A stretch of 64,000 nucleotides of DNA from Gammaproteobacteria bacterium. GTDB taxonomy: Bacteria; Pseudomonadota; Gammaproteobacteria; Methylococcales; Methylomonadaceae. Shown in pieces: positions 17,333 to 29,846 of the stretch. A program made the position numbers and the translations under genes. How positions within the stretch are numbered: position 1 is the first letter of the stretch; every line of letters starts with the position of its first letter. The notes under the pieces were generated by a model. That model was not told the origin of the DNA and searched no databases. It saw only the letters and a program-made list of their open reading frames with translations. The DNA lies in the NCBI GenBank assembly GCA_016874115.1, contig VGVA01000003.1, positions 1-64,000 of the forward strand, given 5' to 3'.

Positions 17333-19592
17333 CAAAAAATATAATTCAACAACCTTGCGTTACACCGGACTATTCAAGCCCAACATACTGGCGCTGAGTA
17401 TTGCTATTTTTATCGGCAGCGCCGCTCACGCCCAGGATAAAGCCAGCACGGCCGTTGAACTGCCTGAGCAAAGCGCAGATGATATTAACACTACCATTAA
17501 TAACAAAGATAAGGTGCAACTGGAAGAAATCACGATTACCGAACGTGCCGATTCCCAAGTCGGCATCGCCGACAGCGCCTCGCAAGGCAATGTCGGACAG
17601 GCGCAGATCAAATACCGGCCTTTAACGCGACCGGCGGAAGTGCTGGAAACCGTCCCTGGGCTGATTGCCACACAACACAGCGGCGAAGGCAAGGCCAACC
17701 AATATTTCCTGCGTGGCTTCAACCTCGACCACGGCACCGATTTTCTGACCCAAATTGACGGTGTCCCCGTCAATCAGTTGTCGCATTCTCACGGACAAGG
17801 CTGGACGGACACCAACTTCCTTATTCCAGAACTGGTGCAAACCCTGGATTACAAAAAAGGCAACCACTACGCCGAAAACGGCGATTTTTCCAGCACCGGT
17901 TCGGCCAACATTAAATATTTCAATGCCTTACCGGAGCATATCGTTAAATACACCGGCGGCAGTTTTGATTACCATCGCGGATTGGTCGCCGGATCGCAAG
18001 AACTGGGCGGCTTAAACCTACTGTACGCGGGCGAAACCGTCCACAACAATGGCCCGTGGGACTATGGTAATCAATATTGGAAATTCAACGGTGTACTAAA
18101 ACTCAGCGAAGAAAAAGGCGACCACGGCTGGAGTATCACCGGTATGGCAATGAAATCGGACTGGAATTCCACCGACCAAATTGCCCGCCGTTCCGTCTTT
18201 AATGGCACAACAGGCCGTTTTGGCGCCATTGACCCCACCGATGGCGGTGACAGCCAGCGTTACAGTCTGACTGGCGAATGGCATCAACAGGATGCCGACG
18301 GTGAAACTAAGTTAATGGCTTACGGCGTTTATTCGAAGTTAAATTTATTTTCCAACTTTACTTACTTCCTCGACAATAATGAATTCACCAATCCTGCAGG
18401 CTGTGCCGGGTTGGCCGGTTTAAGGCGGGGCAGTAAAATTGATCCCAGTTTGCTCAACACCTGCGGCGACCAGTTTGGCCAACCGGACGACCGCTGGACA
18501 ACCGGCTTTAAAGGAAGTCATACCTTTTTCCATAAGATTGGCGAAGCCGAGTCAGAAACCACCATCGGCCTGCAAATCCGCAATGACAACATTCAAAATG
18601 CATTAACCAAAACCCACGGCCAGCGTCAGTATGGCATTACTCGTGAAGATACTATCTGGGTCAGCAGTGCCAGCCTGTACGGTGAAAACAAAACCCGTTG
18701 GACGGACTGGTTCCGCAGCACGTTGGGCGTACGGTTTGACGGCTTCCGCTTTGATGTCAGCAAAAGCAACCAGCGCCTGAACGCCAACGAAACTTATGAC
18801 GGCCTGGTCAGCCCCAAACTCAGCCTGGCGTTTGGCCCTTGGGCGAATACTGAGTTTTACCTCAACGGCGGCATGGGTTATCACAGCAACGATGCACGTG
18901 GTATTAATACTCTGGTAAATCCGGAAGACGGCACCCGCATTGACGGCGACGGCAACCGCATAACCCCGGCCGATCCGCTGGTACGCTCGTACAGCGCGGA
19001 AATCGGTGCCCGCACCACCTGGGTGAAAGGCTTGCAAAGCACCCTGGCAATCTGGTGGCTTGATATCGATTCGGAGTTATTGTTTGTCGGCGATGTCGGC
19101 TCAACTGCCGCCAGCCGACCCAGCCGCCGTTACGGCCTTGAGTTCAATAACTATTATTCTCCTACCGATTGGCTAACCTTTGATGCGGACCTCAGCTTTT
19201 CCGAAGCCCGTTTCAGAAACAGCATCCCTGGCGAAGGCAACCGCATCCCCAATTCGGTCGAAACCGTCATCGCCGCAGGCGCAACTTTCCATGATTTGTA
19301 CGGATTTTTCGGTGGTCCGCGGCTGCGTTACTTTGGCCCGCGTACTTTGGACGATACCGGCAACAAGCGGTCTGACAGCACTCTATTGTTATCGGCAACC
19401 TTGGGCTACGAAGTTAACAAGAACCTCAGTTTTACCGCTGAAGTCTATAACATCCTAAATCGCAACGATGACGGTATCACTTATTTTTACGGTTCTCGCC
19501 TGCCCGGCGAACGTGCAGCCGGTGTGGATGACTTCCACTTCCATCCGGTGGAGCCGGTCAGTTTCCGTTTAGGTTTCACGGCAAAGTTTTAA
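17325..19592 (+). CDS. TonB-dependent outer-membrane receptor
   Basis: A 755-aa receptor. A signal peptide ends SAAHAQ. The TonB-box-like region VQLEEITITE is followed by the plug domain (PAEVLETVPGLIATQHSGEG, YFLRGFNLDHGTDFLTQIDG, VPVNQLSHSHGQG) and a beta-barrel ending in the aromatic pattern VSFRLGFTAKF. Histidines cluster in the plug loop LSHSHGQGW. The substrate is not shown; co-location with HupE and CopC genes suggests a metal chelate, perhaps copper. It overlaps the HupE gene by 8 nt and is followed by a strong terminator. Confidence 0.9.
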   Translation: MFNKKYNSTTLRYTGLFKPNILALSIAIFIGSAAHAQDKASTAVELPEQSADDINTTINNKDKVQLEEITITERADSQVGIADSASQGNVGQAQIKYRPLTRPAEVLETVPGLIATQHSGEGKANQYFLRGFNLDHGTDFLTQIDGVPVNQLSHSHGQGWTDTNFLIPELVQTLDYKKGNHYAENGDFSSTGSANIKYFNALPEHIVKYTGGSFDYHRGLVAGSQELGGLNLLYAGETVHNNGPWDYGNQYWKFNGVLKLSEEKGDHGWSITGMAMKSDWNSTDQIARRSVFNGTTGRFGAIDPTDGGDSQRYSLTGEWHQQDADGETKLMAYGVYSKLNLFSNFTYFLDNNEFTNPAGCAGLAGLRRGSKIDPSLLNTCGDQFGQPDDRWTTGFKGSHTFFHKIGEAESETTIGLQIRNDNIQNALTKTHGQRQYGITREDTIWVSSASLYGENKTRWTDWFRSTLGVRFDGFRFDVSKSNQRLNANETYDGLVSPKLSLAFGPWANTEFYLNGGMGYHSNDARGINTLVNPEDGTRIDGDGNRITPADPLVRSYSAEIGARTTWVKGLQSTLAIWWLDIDSELLFVGDVGSTAASRPSRRYGLEFNNYYSPTDWLTFDADLSFSEARFRNSIPGEGNRIPNSVETVIAAGATFHDLYGFFGGPRLRYFGPRTLDDTGNKRSDSTLLLSATLGYEVNKNLSFTAEVYNILNRNDDGITYFYGSRLPGERAAGVDDFHFHPVEPVSFRLGFTAKF

Positions 19593-19611
19593 CGGACTCA
19601 TCACCCCTCAT

Positions 19612-19645
19612 ACGGGCATCCAGCTATTGGCTGCCCGTTTTTTTT
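19612..19645 (+). terminator. intrinsic terminator after the TonB receptor
   Basis: Stem ACGGGCA/TGCCCGT followed by a run of eight T. It lies 20 bp after the receptor stop codon. Confidence 0.88.
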
Positions 19646-19712
19646 GACTTTCTTTTCGGCCTTTGCAAACGTAAACTAACCATTATTAATTATTTAGGCT
19701 TGCCGTAATTTT

Positions 19713-20984
19713 ATGTTTTCCTGGGTTAATCAGATTGTTATCAGTTTTAATCTTTGCCGTAAGTCATTAATTAAATATAGTTATTTAAATAAAGTTTTAC
19801 TGTGTCTGATAGCTTTGGCAACGTACGGCTGTGTTTCCAATTCAGCCAATTTAAATAATAATCAGCCTGCCATACCCTCTTCGGCTTCGTCTTTTGGGTT
19901 GCATGATGTCACAACTTTTGACGTGTCTGTTACTAACGACACCATCCACTTATTAATCGGCGGCAAAATTTCTGCAAATGATAAAAAGATCAGTATCCGT
20001 TACCTGCAATCACAAGACGGTGGCAACACCTGGAGCAAGCCTGTAACCGTCGCCAACCCAGCTGCCATCATTAATAACCGTGGCAATGACATTCAAATTG
20101 CTAACCACGGCGATTACCTACTGGCCTTATGGCAAAACAAAGGCGAACTGCCCGGCATGGGTCCATTGGTCAGCGCTTATTCAACAGATAACGGCAACAC
20201 CTGGATTAAAGGAAAAAATCCAGCCATTAATGACGCTGGCGACCAAAGCCATGCCGACATCATCGCCGACAAAAGCGGTGTTTTCTATGCCGTCTGGCTG
20301 GAAGACCCGGAAGAAAACGGCTACCAAAGCTTGCGTTATTCTCATTCCCGCGATCACGGTAAAACCTGGGGTAAAGCACAAACCATTGAAGATTCCACCT
20401 GCTCCTGCTGCTGGAATACCCTGACTTTATCACCCAATAATGCCATTAATGTTTATTACCGCGACATGAAACCCCGCGACATGGCGTTAATGCGGTTCAC
20501 CGATAATGGCGTAAATTGGCGGCGAATCAGCACGGTAGGCGCTTTCGGCTGGCAATTCGACGGCTGCCCGCACGTAGGCGGCGCGTTAAGCTATGCCGAT
20601 GCAGAGCCGAATCGCCTGTACAGTTTGTCCTGGACCGGCATTGAAGGCAAATCCGGCTTGTACGTTCTGGCCTCGAACGACAACGGCCTGCATTGGTCTG
20701 CGCCTGTCATATTAGGAAAACAAGCCCTGCATGGCGATCTAGCCGTCATTAAGGGCAAAGCTGTCGCCGTTTGGGATGAAATGACCAACAGCGGTTCAGA
20801 CATTTTCTATGCACCTTCTGACGATGGCGGCAAATCCTGGTCTGCCGCAACAAAACTGAGTACGGCAAATGGCTCGGCAACGCATCCGCGACTTGCCGCC
20901 ACTTCAAAAGGACTGTTAGCGTTGTGGACCGAAAAATCCGGTCACCAGCTCAACCGTCTGTATTGGCGCACCATTCAGCTGTAA
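19713..20984 (+). CDS. lipoprotein with six Asp-box (BNR) repeats, predicted beta-propeller
   Basis: The 423-aa product has a long N-terminus leading to a hydrophobic segment and lipobox ATYGC, so it is probably an outer-membrane lipoprotein. Six Asp-box motifs (S/T-x-D-x-G-x-x-W) are visible: QDGGNTW, TDNGNTW, RDHGKTW, TDNGVNW, NDNGLHW, DDGGKSW. They imply a six-bladed sialidase-like propeller, but catalytic sialidase residues were not recognised. An unusual cysteine cluster TCSCCWNTL sits between blades 3 and 4 and could bind metal. An internal start nearer the hydrophobic segment is possible. Confidence 0.8.
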   Translation: MFSWVNQIVISFNLCRKSLIKYSYLNKVLLCLIALATYGCVSNSANLNNNQPAIPSSASSFGLHDVTTFDVSVTNDTIHLLIGGKISANDKKISIRYLQSQDGGNTWSKPVTVANPAAIINNRGNDIQIANHGDYLLALWQNKGELPGMGPLVSAYSTDNGNTWIKGKNPAINDAGDQSHADIIADKSGVFYAVWLEDPEENGYQSLRYSHSRDHGKTWGKAQTIEDSTCSCCWNTLTLSPNNAINVYYRDMKPRDMALMRFTDNGVNWRRISTVGAFGWQFDGCPHVGGALSYADAEPNRLYSLSWTGIEGKSGLYVLASNDNGLHWSAPVILGKQALHGDLAVIKGKAVAVWDEMTNSGSDIFYAPSDDGGKSWSAATKLSTANGSATHPRLAATSKGLLALWTEKSGHQLNRLYWRTIQL

Positions 20985-21080
20985 CGCTAAAATCATCGTA
21001 AATAATTAAATGTTGTTGTGAAATACCGCTCTTTGAACTCAATCTACGCTAAGTTTTACCGACCCTGCCATGCTATCAGT

Positions 21081-21105
21081 TATAATGGGCGAATTATGAT
21101 TCTCA
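21081..21105 (+). promoter_or_regulatory. promoter -10 box with overlapping Fur-like site upstream of copC
   Basis: A perfect TATAAT at 21081-21086 is followed at 21091-21105 by GAATTATGATTCTCA. Its complement, TGAGAAT-C-ATAATTC, matches the 7-1-7 Fur pattern TGATAAT-N-ATTATCA at about 10 of 14 positions. The site would cover the transcription start of the copC group. No good -35 box is visible. Confidence 0.4.
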
Positions 21106-21126
21106 TTCGTTTTCAGGTACCCATTA

Positions 21127-21516
21127 ATGACGCCGCCTAAATTGATTTATCTAACCAAGTCACTGGTATTATTAATACTATTTTTAAGTCTGGCATTGCC
21201 GTTGCCGGTCTTTGCCCATGCCATTATGGTGAAAGCGCAACCAGCCGTGGACAGTACCGTTGCCGAGTCACCTAAGCAAGTCGATGTCTGGTTTAATGAC
21301 AAAGTCGGCAGTGAATATAAAGCCTTGGCTGTCGTCAACAGCAAAGGCGAACGTATGGACAATAAAGATGTCGCACAGGAAACTTTCGACCCGTCGCACC
21401 TTTACACGACCGTCAAGGATTTGCCGCCCGATACCTACACGGTAAAATACCGCGTGGTTTCCATCGATACCCATATTGTGACGGGTAAATTTAAGTTCAC
21501 TATCAAGAAACCTTAG
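21127..21516 (+). CDS. copC: CopC-domain periplasmic copper-binding protein
   Basis: The 129-aa product has a Sec signal ending PVFA, so the mature protein begins with His31 (HAIMVKAQPA), the N-terminal Cu(II) ligand of CopC proteins. The C-terminal strand carries VVSIDTHIVTG with Asp114 and His116, matching the Asp-x-His pair of the Cu(II) site. The methionine-rich Cu(I) loop of classical CopC is absent, so this is a Cu(II)-only type. CopC carries periplasmic copper for uptake or tolerance. Confidence 0.9.
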   Translation: MTPPKLIYLTKSLVLLILFLSLALPLPVFAHAIMVKAQPAVDSTVAESPKQVDVWFNDKVGSEYKALAVVNSKGERMDNKDVAQETFDPSHLYTTVKDLPPDTYTVKYRVVSIDTHIVTGKFKFTIKKP

Positions 21517-21591
21517 CAACACAAATAACGCAAGCTATTGAAAATATTACTTTTTGGCTATTAACCAGCCATTAATAGAGCAGACTGACTT

Positions 21592-22254
21592 ATGAAATCA
21601 CCCAATATTCCATTAATCGCCCTGTTAATGGCCGTACTGTCATTAACCGCTTGCCAAAGCCCCGGCTACAATGACAATCCTTCACAGCAAATGACCAAAG
21701 CCACCGTCGGCTGTCTAGTCGCCACCGACTTCTACGCCGTCTATTTCAGCGCCTACATTAAACCGGCTGATGACGGTAACACCAAATTATCGGCTAAGGA
21801 AAGAAAAAACCTGTTCCGCTCTTTCTGCAAAGACATTCCCAAAACCGGCACGGCGTTTTTCACAGCGGACGTAGTCGGCGACGAATTACGGCAAACGCCT
21901 ATCGGTATCCGCATCGTAGAACAGGAACACACGGGCGGTGATGAAAACAAAGCGGAAAACTTTAAAGACACCCGCACAATTACCGAAATCCCCGCCAAAC
22001 TGTATCCGAAAGGCGTGGTGGAAGCCCAGGCGCAACTGGATAAGGAAGGCTTTTACGCCATTTACCTGCTGGTGGGCGGCGAAGAGGCGCTCTCTGACGA
22101 TGAAAAATTGCGGATACCACTACACGTCGGCGTTGATCCCGATTCCAAGGCGATATTCAAAAAGCTTCTCATCGGTATCGGCGGTGCTTTGGGCTTGGCG
22201 TTAATCGCTTTTGTCGCCTACCGTAGTTTTAATCGCCGCCGGAACGAAGTTTAA
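21592..22254 (+). CDS. lipoprotein with C-terminal membrane helix, unknown function
   Basis: Not recognised. The 220-aa product has a lipoprotein signal with lipobox LTAC (Cys21). A polar central domain carries cysteines near VGCLVATDF and RSFCKDI. A hydrophobic helix near the C-terminus (LLIGIGGALGLALIAFVAYR) ends in a basic tail. It lies between copC (76 bp upstream) and a HupE_2 gene (40 bp downstream), so it probably shares their metal-related role. A lipid anchor plus a membrane helix in one chain is unusual. Confidence 0.7.
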   Translation: MKSPNIPLIALLMAVLSLTACQSPGYNDNPSQQMTKATVGCLVATDFYAVYFSAYIKPADDGNTKLSAKERKNLFRSFCKDIPKTGTAFFTADVVGDELRQTPIGIRIVEQEHTGGDENKAENFKDTRTITEIPAKLYPKGVVEAQAQLDKEGFYAIYLLVGGEEALSDDEKLRIPLHVGVDPDSKAIFKKLLIGIGGALGLALIAFVAYRSFNRRRNEV

Positions 22255-22294
22255 AATCTTGTTCTTTACAACCCCTATTAATAACCGAACACAC

Positions 22295-23401
22295 ATGACG
22301 CGTAAACTCATCGGTATTCTGTTTTTATTGGCTCAATGGCAACTGGCGATGGCGCATCCACCCGGTTTGAGTTCAGCCGATTTGATCGTCAAACCCGATC
22401 TTATCGACGTTAACATCACCTTTGCCACTCAGGATATCGAAGCTTTTGTGCCCATGGATAAAGACCAGGATGCGGAAGTCAGCGACGCCGAAATGGATGC
22501 AGCCGTTCAGCAGATTGTGCATTTCGTCGTCGCTGAATTAGTCGTGCTGGGCGACGGTAAGCCCATCAAGGCCAAAACTTCGCACTTGGTTAAATTCGAC
22601 AAACAAAATAATGTCAAAATCGATTTGAATTACCCGGCGGCCTCATTAACGGCTGTGGGCTTTCAATCGAAAATATTGGAAAAATTTCCTGAAGACCACA
22701 AACAATACGTCACCATTAAAGACAGTAATGGCAAGGAATTAGCCAAAAAAATGTTGAACAGACAAGGCAATACGCTGGAAGTTAATCTCAACACCAGCGC
22801 AACGCCTGAATCCGCCGCCGCAGAAAGCCATTCTTCTTCAACGTTTACGGACTTCCTTAAACTGGGTATCGAACACATCCTGACCGGTTACGACCACTTA
22901 TTGTTCCTGTTTTCCTTGCTGGTGGTTACCCGCAGTTTCTGGCCGGCCATCAAAATCATCACTTTTTTCACCATCGCCCATTCCATTACCCTGGCGCTGG
23001 CCGGATTAAATATCGTCGATATTCCCAGCAATATAGTCGAGCCATTAATAGCCGCCACAATTGTATACGTCGGCCTGGAAAATATCATTAGAAAAGATAA
23101 GGTTACAACATTACAGCGCTGTATCTTAACTTTCGTCTTCGGATTAATACATGGCTTCGGTTTTGCCGGTGTACTACGCGAAATGGGCATCAGTTCCATC
23201 GAAACCGGCATCCTGGTGCCGCTGTTTTCCTTCAATTTGGGCGTAGAAACCGGTCAGATTGCCGTCGCATCCATTGTTTTGCCATTAATCTGGTGGCTGC
23301 ATAAAAATGAAAAGATAAGCCGCTATCTGGTGCCAGTGGGATCGGTCTTGACGATTCTGGCTGGCGGGTACTGGCTATTAGAACGTACGGTTCTTGGTTA
23401 A
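22295..23401 (+). CDS. HupE/UreJ_2 family membrane protein with N-terminal EF-hand-like loop
   Basis: The 368-aa product has a signal peptide ending AMA, and the mature chain begins HPPGLSS. A periplasmic domain of about 170 residues holds an EF-hand-like loop at residues 55-66 (DKDQDAEVSDAE). A HupE_2 membrane domain follows with the conserved histidines in GIEHILTGYDHLLFL, FFTIAHSITLA and FGLIHGFGFAG. The ATG at 22295 is chosen because it gives a clean signal peptide; an earlier start lies inside the preceding gene. It is probably a metal permease of the copC group. Confidence 0.85.
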   Translation: MTRKLIGILFLLAQWQLAMAHPPGLSSADLIVKPDLIDVNITFATQDIEAFVPMDKDQDAEVSDAEMDAAVQQIVHFVVAELVVLGDGKPIKAKTSHLVKFDKQNNVKIDLNYPAASLTAVGFQSKILEKFPEDHKQYVTIKDSNGKELAKKMLNRQGNTLEVNLNTSATPESAAAESHSSSTFTDFLKLGIEHILTGYDHLLFLFSLLVVTRSFWPAIKIITFFTIAHSITLALAGLNIVDIPSNIVEPLIAATIVYVGLENIIRKDKVTTLQRCILTFVFGLIHGFGFAGVLREMGISSIETGILVPLFSFNLGVETGQIAVASIVLPLIWWLHKNEKISRYLVPVGSVLTILAGGYWLLERTVLG

Positions 23402-23540
23402 TCCCTGATGAACCTATAAGAAAACCGAGTTTGGATTCGGTTACAGTTGACGGGTGGACGGTCAAATGCACCGGACAGGATACATAGACGTTATCTTAAT
23501 CCGGCCTATAGATGGCTTTCAGTTAGCTTTCAATAACAAA

Positions 23541-23562
23541 TAAAAAGAGAATCTACTTCTCT
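23541..23562 (-). terminator. intrinsic terminator overlapping the ftsB stop
   Basis: On the minus strand, stem AGAGAA/TTCTCT with a 5-nt loop is followed by TTTTTATTTG. The stem includes the ftsB stop codon. It would end the pyrG-kdsA-eno-ftsB transcript. Confidence 0.6.
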
Positions 23563-23828
23563 TCAATCACCTGAAAAAACGTCTCTTTTTCCTTAATCAT
23601 GCCCAATTCGTCGCGGGCGCGCTCTTCAATGGCTTCCTGGCCTTTGCGTAAATCTTCAATTTCCGCATATAAGGCTTCGTTACGTTCTTTCTTTTCTTTG
23701 CCTTGTTCTTTGACTTTCTCCAAACGGGCCTGATATTCCTTTATTTGCGCGACGCTGCCATCTCCAACCCACAAGCGATATTGCAGGTGGGCGATTAATA
23801 ACACAATGATAACTATAAGAATTTTCAT
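23553..23828 (-). CDS. ftsB: cell division protein FtsB
   Basis: A 91-aa bitopic protein: N-terminal membrane helix (MKILIVIIVLLIAHLQYRLW), then a coiled coil rich in Glu/Lys, and the family end ERARDELGMIKEKETFFQVI. FtsB works with FtsL and FtsQ in the divisome. The ATG at 23828 gives the normal FtsB start; an upstream start at 23963 would run through repeat-rich DNA. It lies downstream of eno, the common gammaproteobacterial order. Confidence 0.92.
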   Translation of the reverse strand: MKILIVIIVLLIAHLQYRLWVGDGSVAQIKEYQARLEKVKEQGKEKKERNEALYAEIEDLRKGQEAIEERARDELGMIKEKETFFQVIEEK

Positions 23829-23832
23829 GGAT

Positions 23833-24001
23833 AAGGCCAAAGGCTCAAGGCGAAAGGCGAAAGGCTCAACCAAGTTTAGAATAAGCGGGCGATAAAATTC
23901 GAGCGGCGAATAATCATAGATTCTAAGCTTATTAAGATTTTTTGCCCGCCTAATATTTTGCATGTTTCAATTTTTTGCCTTTAGCCTTGTGCCATTCGCC
24001 T
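23833..24001. repeat. short GGCGAAAGG-type iterations in the eno-ftsB spacer
   Basis: Positions 23833-23869 hold iterations of AAGGC(T/G)(C/A)AA with GGCGAAAGGCGAAAGG. Positions 23975-24001 hold inverted versions (GCCTTTAGCCTT, CATTCGCCT). Together they form a loose inverted repeat in the spacer between eno and ftsB. A spurious upstream extension of the ftsB frame results from it. Confidence 0.5.
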
Positions 24002-24008
24002 GTGTTTT

Positions 24009-27849
<3,841 letters not shown>

Positions 27850-27881
27850 TTAATCGATATTGGCTTTGCCGTCATGGGCTT

Positions 27882-29180
27882 TTAGGCGGCTTGCCGTTTT
27901 ACCGGACGTACACAGGCATTATCTCCCTCACAGTAAAACTCCGCTGCTATCCAAAGATCGCCCACTGCCGCCAGCTTGCCGTCCAGATAAATTAAGGGGA
28001 TTAACTGCCTTTCCCAGGGCGGAATACCCGCTTCCTGGTACAACTTTTTCAAACTATGCGCGCCCTCTCGCCCCGGCAAACGGATGGTTTCACCGCCTGT
28101 CCGAAAATTTATGGTAACGGTTGAACGCGCCCACAACTCGGCAGAAATACCGCTATCAGACGGTTGAACTTCATAATTTAAGCCATCCGCCACCTGGAAC
28201 GACATCACCCCCGATTGCAGAACGAAATCAGCACCAGATATTAATGGCGGAGGCTTTAGACAAAACAAGCGCTGCCGGTATCGGCGAATGAGACGGCCTT
28301 GCGTGGAGATAACCGGATCGGCATCAGCGCGCGCGCCAGCCACCTGCTCAAGAATTTGCTGCAATACCTGCCGACGCGGCATTCGCAGCCCCAACCGATG
28401 AAACCACTGCCTGATAATTAATGATTGGTAAGATGCTTTTTGTTGTTGTAAGTTATTAATGTTTATGCTGTTATCAGCATTAATGACTGTTTCCAGAAGT
28501 TCATCCGACAGCGTTGACAGAATATCCTGAGCTTCCGCACAATGCGCTGCCGAACGCGTTACCGTTGAATCCAGAGAAGGCCAACGCTGTTTGAGTAACG
28601 GCAGAATATCTTGGCGCAAAAAATTACGGTCGAAATGGATGTGCTGATTACTGGGATCTTCAATCCATTGTAAGGCGTGATCGTTAGCGTAGCGGATAAT
28701 ATCGGCCTTGCTGGTTTCCAGCAACGGCCTGATTAATAGGCCATGACCGAAAGGCATACTCGGCGGCATTCCCGCCAGCCCTTTCAACCCGCTGCCCCGA
28801 AACAATTGCAACAACACCGTTTCCAGTTGGTCATCGGCATGTTGCGCCACCAGCAGCACATCATCCTTGCCCAATAATGGCATTAATGCGGCATAACGGG
28901 CATTGCGCGCCGCTTCTTCCGGGCTTTCGCCGGGCTTGGCTTTGGCATTAACGGTTAGTGACAGAAACTTTACATTAAGATTGTGGCAAATTTGCTCACA
29001 ATGTTTTGCCCAGTCGTTAGCTTCCTTCTGCAAGCCGTGATTAATGTAGACTGCTGTGAGTTTATCTTTGAGTTTTTCGTCTATCGCGCATAAATGCAGC
29101 AAAACATGAGAATCCACACCGCCGCTATAGGCGATGAATATTTTTTGAAACACATCGTAGGCCGGAAATGTAAACCGCAT
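27882..29180 (-). CDS. tilS: tRNA(Ile)-lysidine synthase TilS
   Basis: Modifies C34 of the CAU-anticodon tRNA-Ile to lysidine. The PP-loop motif IAYSGGVDSHVLLHL lies near the N-terminus, followed by VYINHGLQ and an AQHADDQLETVL stretch; a TilS C-terminal domain follows. The ATG at 29180 is preferred, giving 432 aa. An in-frame start at 29285 would add 35 residues (MNTLPIRCCKPAYKKRRRAH and more) encoded by dispersed-repeat-like DNA that looks noncoding. The order accA-tilS is as in E. coli. Confidence 0.93.
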   Translation of the reverse strand: MRFTFPAYDVFQKIFIAYSGGVDSHVLLHLCAIDEKLKDKLTAVYINHGLQKEANDWAKHCEQICHNLNVKFLSLTVNAKAKPGESPEEAARNARYAALMPLLGKDDVLLVAQHADDQLETVLLQLFRGSGLKGLAGMPPSMPFGHGLLIRPLLETSKADIIRYANDHALQWIEDPSNQHIHFDRNFLRQDILPLLKQRWPSLDSTVTRSAAHCAEAQDILSTLSDELLETVINADNSININNLQQQKASYQSLIIRQWFHRLGLRMPRRQVLQQILEQVAGARADADPVISTQGRLIRRYRQRLFCLKPPPLISGADFVLQSGVMSFQVADGLNYEVQPSDSGISAELWARSTVTINFRTGGETIRLPGREGAHSLKKLYQEAGIPPWERQLIPLIYLDGKLAAVGDLWIAAEFYCEGDNACVRPVKRQAA

Positions 29181-29285
29181 TTCGTTACATGAGTTTATTA
29201 CATTCGGCGCATTACGCATTCGCTTATGCGCCCTACGGCGCTTCTTGTATGCAGGTTTGCAACACCGAATAGGTAATGTATTCAA

Positions 29286-29846
29286 TGCAGAAACCTAATT
29301 CGAGACATACGTATTTAACAGATACTTCATCATCTTTAACAATTAAATCTTTTGCACACCGCAACCATTGGAGGGCAATATTTCGCATCATTTATACCAT
29401 TAATTATGATGATTAAAAGCAAGGTAAGATGAAGCATGAACCCCAATAAGACATAAAATCATAATATTTATTGGAGTTAGCAAACTAGTCAAATTTACCG
29501 CTACATCCATATCCCTTCTGCCGCGCCGAGTATCGGAAATTTTTTCGGGAATAGCCCGAAGGGATGCGGCAGGGATGCCGCACGTTGCCGGAGGGATAGG
29601 GATATCCCTTCCGGCAACCCTCGGAAAAAATTGAGGAACGCAGGAAATCAGCGACAGAGGGTGTCGTTTCTTTTGGCTACTTTTCTTTGGACAAGCAAAG
29701 AAAAGTAGCCCGCCTGCCGGTGCGGGAACCGGCTTTTAAACAATACCTACATTAAATTGATCGTTCATGCTTCGACAAGCTCAGCACGAACGGCTTTATA
29801 TTTTGTTATTCATCCTTTATCTTCATGAAGAACGAACGCTACTTTC
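29286..29846. repeat. noncoding spacer between accA and tilS filled with structured repeats
   Basis: No gene is supported here. The right two thirds hold three structured parts: a hairpin at 29584-29618 (GTTGCCGG...CCGGCAAC with AGGGA/TCCCT inside), a 15-bp perfect hairpin at 29675-29710 (GGCTACTTTTCTTTG, 6-nt loop), and a palindromic repeat at 29762-29792 (CTTCGACAAGCTCAGCACG). The left third is AT-rich with nothing recognisable. Similar elements are common between genes in related proteobacteria, from general knowledge. Confidence 0.65.

Noticed and set aside
29490-29800. CRISPR array or riboswitch in the accA-tilS spacer
   Set aside because: There are no regularly spaced direct repeats, and the hairpins match no riboswitch class I know.
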